Source: Streptomyces sp. adm13(2018) | GTDB lineage: Bacteria > Actinomycetota > Actinomycetes > Streptomycetales > Streptomycetaceae | Assembly: GCF_008042145.1 (NCBI RefSeq) | Contig: NZ_RDBH01000141.1 | Coordinates: 907,182 to 966,734 of the forward strand | DNA: 59,553 nucleotides | Direction of reading: 5' to 3' | Shown: piece by piece, positions 53,907 through 59,553 of the stretch | How the letters are laid out: each line of letters opens with the position of its first letter | How positions within the stretch are numbered: position 1 is the stretch's first letter | The notes under the pieces: generated by a model | Databases searched by the model: none | Told to the model about the DNA's origin: nothing | What the model saw: only the letters and a program-made list of their open reading frames with translations | Position numbers and translations under genes: made by a program

Positions 53907-54560
53907 TCAGAACCGGGTGCGGTGGCAGATGTACGCCAGGGTGCCGAGCAGCAGCCGCGCCTGCGGCGGCGCGCCCGCCGTGTCCAGCGTCGGGGGCCGC
54001 AGCCAGCGCACCGGGCCGAGACCGCCGAGGTCCGACGGGGGAGCGGTGACATGGGCGCCGGGGCCCAGACAGTGCAGATCCAGATCGGCGTCGTCCCAGC
54101 CCATCCGGTAGAGCAGCTGCGGAAGCTCCGCCGCCGCCCCGGGGGCCACGAAGAACCGCGCCCGGCCGGTCGGCGTCGCGCACACCGGGCCGAGCGGCAG
54201 CCCCATGCGTTCGAGCCGTACGAGCGCCCGGCGGCCCGCGGCCTCGGCGACCTCGATCACGTCGAAGGCCCGTCCCACCGGGAGGAGCATCGCCGCGCCG
54301 GGGTACTCCGACCAGGCCTTGGTCGCGTCGTCGAGTCCGGCGCCCGCCGGGACCGGTGCCGCGAAGGCGAGGGGGTGCGCTCCGGGGGCCGTGCACGACG
54401 TCTCCCCGCAGGAGCACTGGCCGGAGACCGCCCGCGCTCCGGGCACCACGTCCCAGCCCCACAGTCCGGTGTACTCGGCCACCGCAGTGCACTCCGTGGC
54501 GCGAACGCGGCGACGAGCGCCGGACCGCATCTCACGCATGCCGCTGATCGTGAAACCCAT
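53907..54560 (-). CDS. Bifunctional DNA primase/polymerase N-terminal-like protein
   Basis: 217 residues from ATG at 54560, GGAGG upstream. Looks like the Prim-Pol domain alone, with no helicase: AVAEYTGLWGWDVVPGARA, CSCGETSCTAPGAHPLA (Cys-rich, metal-binding pattern), a core Asp motif read here as FDVIEVAEAAGRRALVRL, and PPSDLGGLGPVRWL. In active Prim-Pols the core is D-x-D; here the second Asp appears to be Glu or displaced (DVIEV), so catalysis is doubtful. Divergent from nsdA, an arrangement I recall as conserved in Streptomyces. Role unknown. Confidence 0.78.
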   Translation of the reverse strand: MGFTISGMREMRSGARRRVRATECTAVAEYTGLWGWDVVPGARAVSGQCSCGETSCTAPGAHPLAFAAPVPAGAGLDDATKAWSEYPGAAMLLPVGRAFDVIEVAEAAGRRALVRLERMGLPLGPVCATPTGRARFFVAPGAAAELPQLLYRMGWDDADLDLHCLGPGAHVTAPPSDLGGLGPVRWLRPPTLDTAGAPPQARLLLGTLAYICHRTRF

Positions 54561-54952
54561 GTCCCCTCCAACGGGTCGAGCGCGCCGGTGGTTACGACTC
54601 GGAGCATAGTCGTCACCCTGTGTCACGGTTCGTCGCCGGGGGTGGCGCACTGTCGTGTACGGGGTGGTGCGGACCGTCGCGCGCGCCTCTCCGCGCTCCC
54701 GTCCGCCGGCTCCGGTTCGTCGCATGTCAAGTGAATCGCGTTCCATGGGTGGCGAGTTCATTCGAAGGGGTGGCGAATGGTGGCGTTTCCCGGATCGCCC
54801 TCGTGGAGGGGTGATCGTAGGGTTACTTTCGGTACTCGAACCGCGGGTTGGTCTGCACCCGCGGGTATGCCGGAGGCAACCCGGTTTCCAGTTCGAAGGA
54901 GTGCGAACGCCGGACGGGTGCCGCGCGAGGCGGCATTCTGGTAGGGGTTCAG
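54561..54952. other. Divergent region between the Prim-Pol-like gene and nsdA
   Basis: 392 nt with no gene supported. Holds a BldD-type site at 54613-54626 near the Prim-Pol side, and G/T-rich direct repeats GGGTGGCGA (around 54748 and 54768) in the long nsdA leader. Confidence 0.6.
54613..54626. promoter_or_regulatory. Match to the BldD operator consensus
   Basis: TCACCCTGTGTCAC fits the published BldD consensus TNACNC(A/T)GNGTNAN at every fixed position. It lies 52 nt upstream of the Prim-Pol start, next to a TATGCT hexamer on that strand, and 326 nt upstream of nsdA. Confidence 0.6.
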
Positions 54953-56461
54953 GTGACAGGCGATCAGGTGAATGGGGGCGTTCCAGTGGGCGGCAACGGC
55001 GCAGACGGTACGACTGCCGGGAAGCGCCCCAACGAGCAGCTGGGCTCGTGGTTCGTGCGCAGCGGCTGGTCGAAGGGCGAACTCGCGCGCCAGGTGAACC
55101 GCCGGGCGCGCCAGATGGGCGCGCACCACATCTCCACCGACACCTCACGGGTCCGCCGCTGGCTCGACGGCGAACAGCCGCGCGAGCCCATCCCGCGGAT
55201 CCTGTCGGAGCTGTTCTCCGAGCGCTTCGGCTCCGTCGTCGCCGTCGAGGACCTCGGCCTGCGCACCGCCCACCAGTCGCCCTCCGTCTCCGGCGTCGAC
55301 CTGCCCTGGGCCGGACCCCAGACGGTCGCCCTGCTCGGTGACTTCTCCCGCAGCGACCTCATGCTCGCCCGCCGCGGCTTCCTCGGCTCCTCCCTGGCCC
55401 TGGCCGCCGGACCCGCCCTCATCGAACCGATGCAGCGCTGGCTCGTCCCCACCCCCGCCGGCGAACTCGAACGGCCCGACACGCTCGCCGACGCCCGCCG
55501 CCCCAACCGGCTCTCCGAGATCGAACTCGACCTCCTCGAATCCACCACGGCCATGTTCCGCAAGTGGGACGCCCAGTGCGGCGGGGGACTGCGCCGCAAG
55601 GCCGTCGTCGGCCAGCTCCACGAGGTCACCGACCTCCTCCAGGAGCCGCAGCCGGCCGCCACCGCCAAGCGCCTCTTCACCTGCGCCGCCGAACTCGCCG
55701 AACTCGCCGGCTGGATGAGCTACGACGTGGGCCTCCAGCCCACCGCCCAGAAGTACTTCGTGCTCGCCCTGCACGCGGCCAAGGAAGCCGGCGACAAGCC
55801 CCTCGGCTCGTACATCCTGTCCTCGATGAGCCGCCAGATGATCCACCTGGGCCGGCCCGACGACGCCCTCGAACTCATCCACCTCGCCCAGTACGGCAGT
55901 CGGGACTGCGCCACCGCCCGCACCCAGGCCATGCTGTATGCGATGGAGGCCCGCGCCTACGCCAACATGGGCCAGCCCTCCAAGTGCAAGCGGGCCGTCC
56001 GGATGGCCGAGGACACCTTCGCCGACGTCGGCCTCGACGGCGAGCCCGAGCCCGACTGGATCGGCTTCTTCTCCGAGGCCGAGCTCAACGGCGAGAACTC
56101 CCACTCCTACCGCGACCTCGCCTACGTCGCCGGCCGCTCCCCCACCTACGCCTCCCTCGCCGAGCCCGTCATGGAGCGGGCCGTCGAGCTCTTCGAGAAG
56201 GACGCCGACCACCAGCGGTCGTACGCCCTGAACCTCATCGGCATGGCCACCGTCCACCTCCTCAAGCGCGAACCCGAGCAGTCCGTCGTCCTCGCCGAGA
56301 AGGCCCTCGGAGTCGCCCGCAGCATCCGCTCCGAGCGGGTCAACACCCGGCTCCGCAAGACCGTCGACCACGCCGCCCGCAACTACAGCGACGTCGCCGA
56401 GGTCGTCCACCTCACCGACCGGCTCACCCAGCTGCTCCCCGAGGCCGCCGAGGCGGTCTGA
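54953..56461 (+). CDS. nsdA: Negative regulator of development NsdA (TPR-like protein)
   Basis: 502 residues from GTG at 54953 (TGDQVNGGVPVGGNG), with TAGGGG upstream; earlier in-frame starts are outside the family. Highly similar to S. coelicolor NsdA as recalled, whose loss increases sporulation and antibiotic production. N-terminal region KRPNEQLGSWFVRSGWSKGELARQ (split by basic residues, possibly DNA- or protein-binding), DTSRVRRWLDGEQPRE, then helical TPR-type repeats in the C-terminal two-thirds (AELAGWMSYDVGLQPTAQKY, ALELIHLAQYGS, YALNLIGMATVHLLKREPEQ). Cytoplasmic. The upstream BldD-type site could tie it to the developmental cascade. Confidence 0.94.
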   Translation: MTGDQVNGGVPVGGNGADGTTAGKRPNEQLGSWFVRSGWSKGELARQVNRRARQMGAHHISTDTSRVRRWLDGEQPREPIPRILSELFSERFGSVVAVEDLGLRTAHQSPSVSGVDLPWAGPQTVALLGDFSRSDLMLARRGFLGSSLALAAGPALIEPMQRWLVPTPAGELERPDTLADARRPNRLSEIELDLLESTTAMFRKWDAQCGGGLRRKAVVGQLHEVTDLLQEPQPAATAKRLFTCAAELAELAGWMSYDVGLQPTAQKYFVLALHAAKEAGDKPLGSYILSSMSRQMIHLGRPDDALELIHLAQYGSRDCATARTQAMLYAMEARAYANMGQPSKCKRAVRMAEDTFADVGLDGEPEPDWIGFFSEAELNGENSHSYRDLAYVAGRSPTYASLAEPVMERAVELFEKDADHQRSYALNLIGMATVHLLKREPEQSVVLAEKALGVARSIRSERVNTRLRKTVDHAARNYSDVAEVVHLTDRLTQLLPEAAEAV

Positions 56462-56683
56462 CCCACCCGGCGCCCCGGCGCCGCCCCCGCACTCCGGCCG
56501 CGCCGGACGTCCCGTACTGCCCGACTCGGCTCCCCCGCCGCAAGGTCACACGGACTCCGGCGCGGCCGGTTCCGCGTCTCCGGACCCTCGCGCCGCCCCC
56601 GTCCCCGGCCCGTGCGCCGCCCGGATTCCGGGCCCCGCGACCCGTGCGGAGGGTACGGCCGCCGGCCCGCCGCCACGGAGCCG

Positions 56684-58570
<1,887 letters not shown>

Positions 58571-58613
58571 GCAGCGGTCCGGACGCACCGTACGCACACG
58601 AAGGAGCCGCCGG

Positions 58614-59553
58614 GTGACGAGCCTCGAAGTCAGCGAAGAGACCGAAGAATCGGGACCCGGCGGTTACGCGGCGGCCCGGCTGCTCCTCCTCCACGAGAAG
58701 GAGCGGTCCGGGCCGCCGCGCCGTGCCGCCCTCGCCCGGCTCACCGACGAATGGCTGGCCGCGCTCTTCACGGCCGCCGCCCCGCCCCGCGGGGTCGCCC
58801 TCGTCGCCGTCGGCGGCTACGGCCGCGCCGAACTCTCCCCGCGCAGCGACCTCGACCTCCTCCTGCTCCACGACGGGAGCGCCGACCAGGCCGCGATCGC
58901 CGCCCTCGCCGACCGCCTCTGGTACCCGGTCTGGGACCTCGGGCTCGCCCTCGACCACTCCGTACGCACCACGGCCGAGGCCCGCGCCACCGCCGCCGAC
59001 GACCTCAAGGTCCACCTCGGCCTCCTCGACGCCCGGCCCGTCGCCGGCGACCACGGACTCGTCGCCGCCCTGCGCACCACCGTCCTCGCCGACTGGCGCA
59101 ACCAGGCCCCCGCCCGCCTCCCCGAACTCGACGCGCTCTGCCGCGAGCGCGCCGAACGCATGGGCGAGCTCCAGTTCCTCCTCGAACCCGACCTCAAGGA
59201 GGCCCGCGGCGGCCTCCGCGACGTCCAGGCCCTCCGCGCCGTCGCCGCCTCCTGGCTCGCCGACGCACCCCGCGAGGGCCTCGACGCCGCCCGCCGCCGC
59301 CTCCTCGACGCCCGCGACGCCCTCCACCTCACCACCGGCCGCGCCACCGACCGGCTCGCCCTCCAGGAACAGGACGCCGTCGCCGCCGAACTCGGCCTCC
59401 TCGACGCCGACACCCTGCTCCGCGAGGTGTACGAGGCCGCCCGGACCATCTCGTACGCCGCCGACGTCACCTGGCGCGAGGTCAACCGGGTCCTCAAGGC
59501 CCGCTCCGCCCGGCCCCGGCTCCGCGCCCTGCTCGGCCGCGGCGGCGGCCCGC
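58614..59553 (+). CDS. glnD: [Protein-PII] nucleotidyltransferase GlnD, 3' end missing
   Basis: GTG at 58614 with AAGGAG 8 nt upstream; open to the end of the window (313 codons, a full protein has about 800). The nucleotidyltransferase motif VAVGGYGRAELSPRSDLDLL is present, then FLLEPDLKEARGGLRDVQAL. The HD and ACT domains would lie beyond the window. In Streptomyces it adenylylates GlnK at Tyr51. Third gene of the amtB operon. Confidence 0.94.
   Translation, partial: MTSLEVSEETEESGPGGYAAARLLLLHEKERSGPPRRAALARLTDEWLAALFTAAAPPRGVALVAVGGYGRAELSPRSDLDLLLLHDGSADQAAIAALADRLWYPVWDLGLALDHSVRTTAEARATAADDLKVHLGLLDARPVAGDHGLVAALRTTVLADWRNQAPARLPELDALCRERAERMGELQFLLEPDLKEARGGLRDVQALRAVAASWLADAPREGLDAARRRLLDARDALHLTTGRATDRLALQEQDAVAAELGLLDADTLLREVYEAARTISYAADVTWREVNRVLKARSARPRLRALLGRGGGP

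Noticed and set aside
54953..56461. nsdA as a classical DNA-binding XRE regulator
   Set aside because: The N-terminal KRPNEQLGSWF...DTSRVRRWLDGE segment is suggestive but no canonical helix-turn-helix could be confirmed by eye, so only a TPR-like regulator is claimed.

Overview
The window is chromosomal DNA of a Streptomyces (Actinobacteria). The base composition is very GC-rich with strong G/C third-position bias, GTG (and some TTG) starts are common, and typical genus markers are present: two conservons, an HU protein with a histone-H1-like tail (hupS), ndgR, nsdA, glcP and an AccB/AccE carboxylase pair. From memory, the gene order matches the Streptomyces coelicolor core region around SCO5535-SCO5585. 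No integrase, insertion sequence, phage, CRISPR array or biosynthetic cluster was seen, so this is conserved core chromosome and not an island.

Layout. 1-3723: 3' part of a secreted GH101 glycosidase. 3997-5798: acyl-CoA carboxylase beta and epsilon subunits (accB, accE). 6027-16706: two complete conservons in tandem on the minus strand (cvnA-B-C-D twice), then a divergent short hypothetical gene. 17619-20636: FAH-family enzyme, gltX and a HAD phosphatase. 20730-21274: five tRNA genes (Gln-Glu-Glu-Gln-Glu) with a promoter and a strong terminator. 21400-24281: ndgR divergent from leuCD. 24386-25467: small conserved protein and hupS. 25558-29408: cofC, an acyltransferase, gpsA and a broken ddl. 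29441-32495: lipoprotein, AsnC-type protein, thiL-thiD, rpmB. 32771-37885: FakA/DAK2-like protein, recG, rsmD, coaD. 37996-41847: DivIVA-like coiled coil, DUF177 protein, rpmF, rnc, mutM. 41935-43879: HxlR regulator, CAP-domain exported protein, acylphosphatase. 44271-49948: small coiled-coil protein, smc, glucose permease glcP. 50037-53843: LLM oxidoreductase, NCS1 permease, ftsY. 53907-56461: Prim-Pol-like protein divergent from nsdA. 56886 to the end: amtB-glnK-glnD (glnD cut by the window).

How the genes fit together. Most of the window is housekeeping: fatty-acid precursor supply, leucine, thiamine, F420 and phospholipid synthesis, translation, chromosome segregation, protein targeting and nitrogen sensing. 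Accessory signalling is concentrated in the two conservons (membrane sensor kinase-like CvnA, roadblock CvnB, DUF742 CvnC, Ras-like CvnD).

Most notable irregularities. (1) The only ddl (D-Ala-D-Ala ligase) copy in the window lacks about 60 codons of its ATP-grasp core and is frameshifted. (2) A perfect 112-bp inverted repeat with a 39-nt spacer lies inside the FakA/DAK2 gene. These lie within 5 kb of each other, so either may be real or a sequence-assembly error. (3) The amtB promoter region has a 29-bp perfect tandem duplication overlapping a GlnR-type box. (4) Both conservons carry a strong hairpin between cvnB and cvnC. (5) Each tRNA-Glu is preceded by a small hairpin, and two of these hairpins show compensatory base changes. 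Family assignments rest on sequence motifs and recalled homologues; no database search was run.
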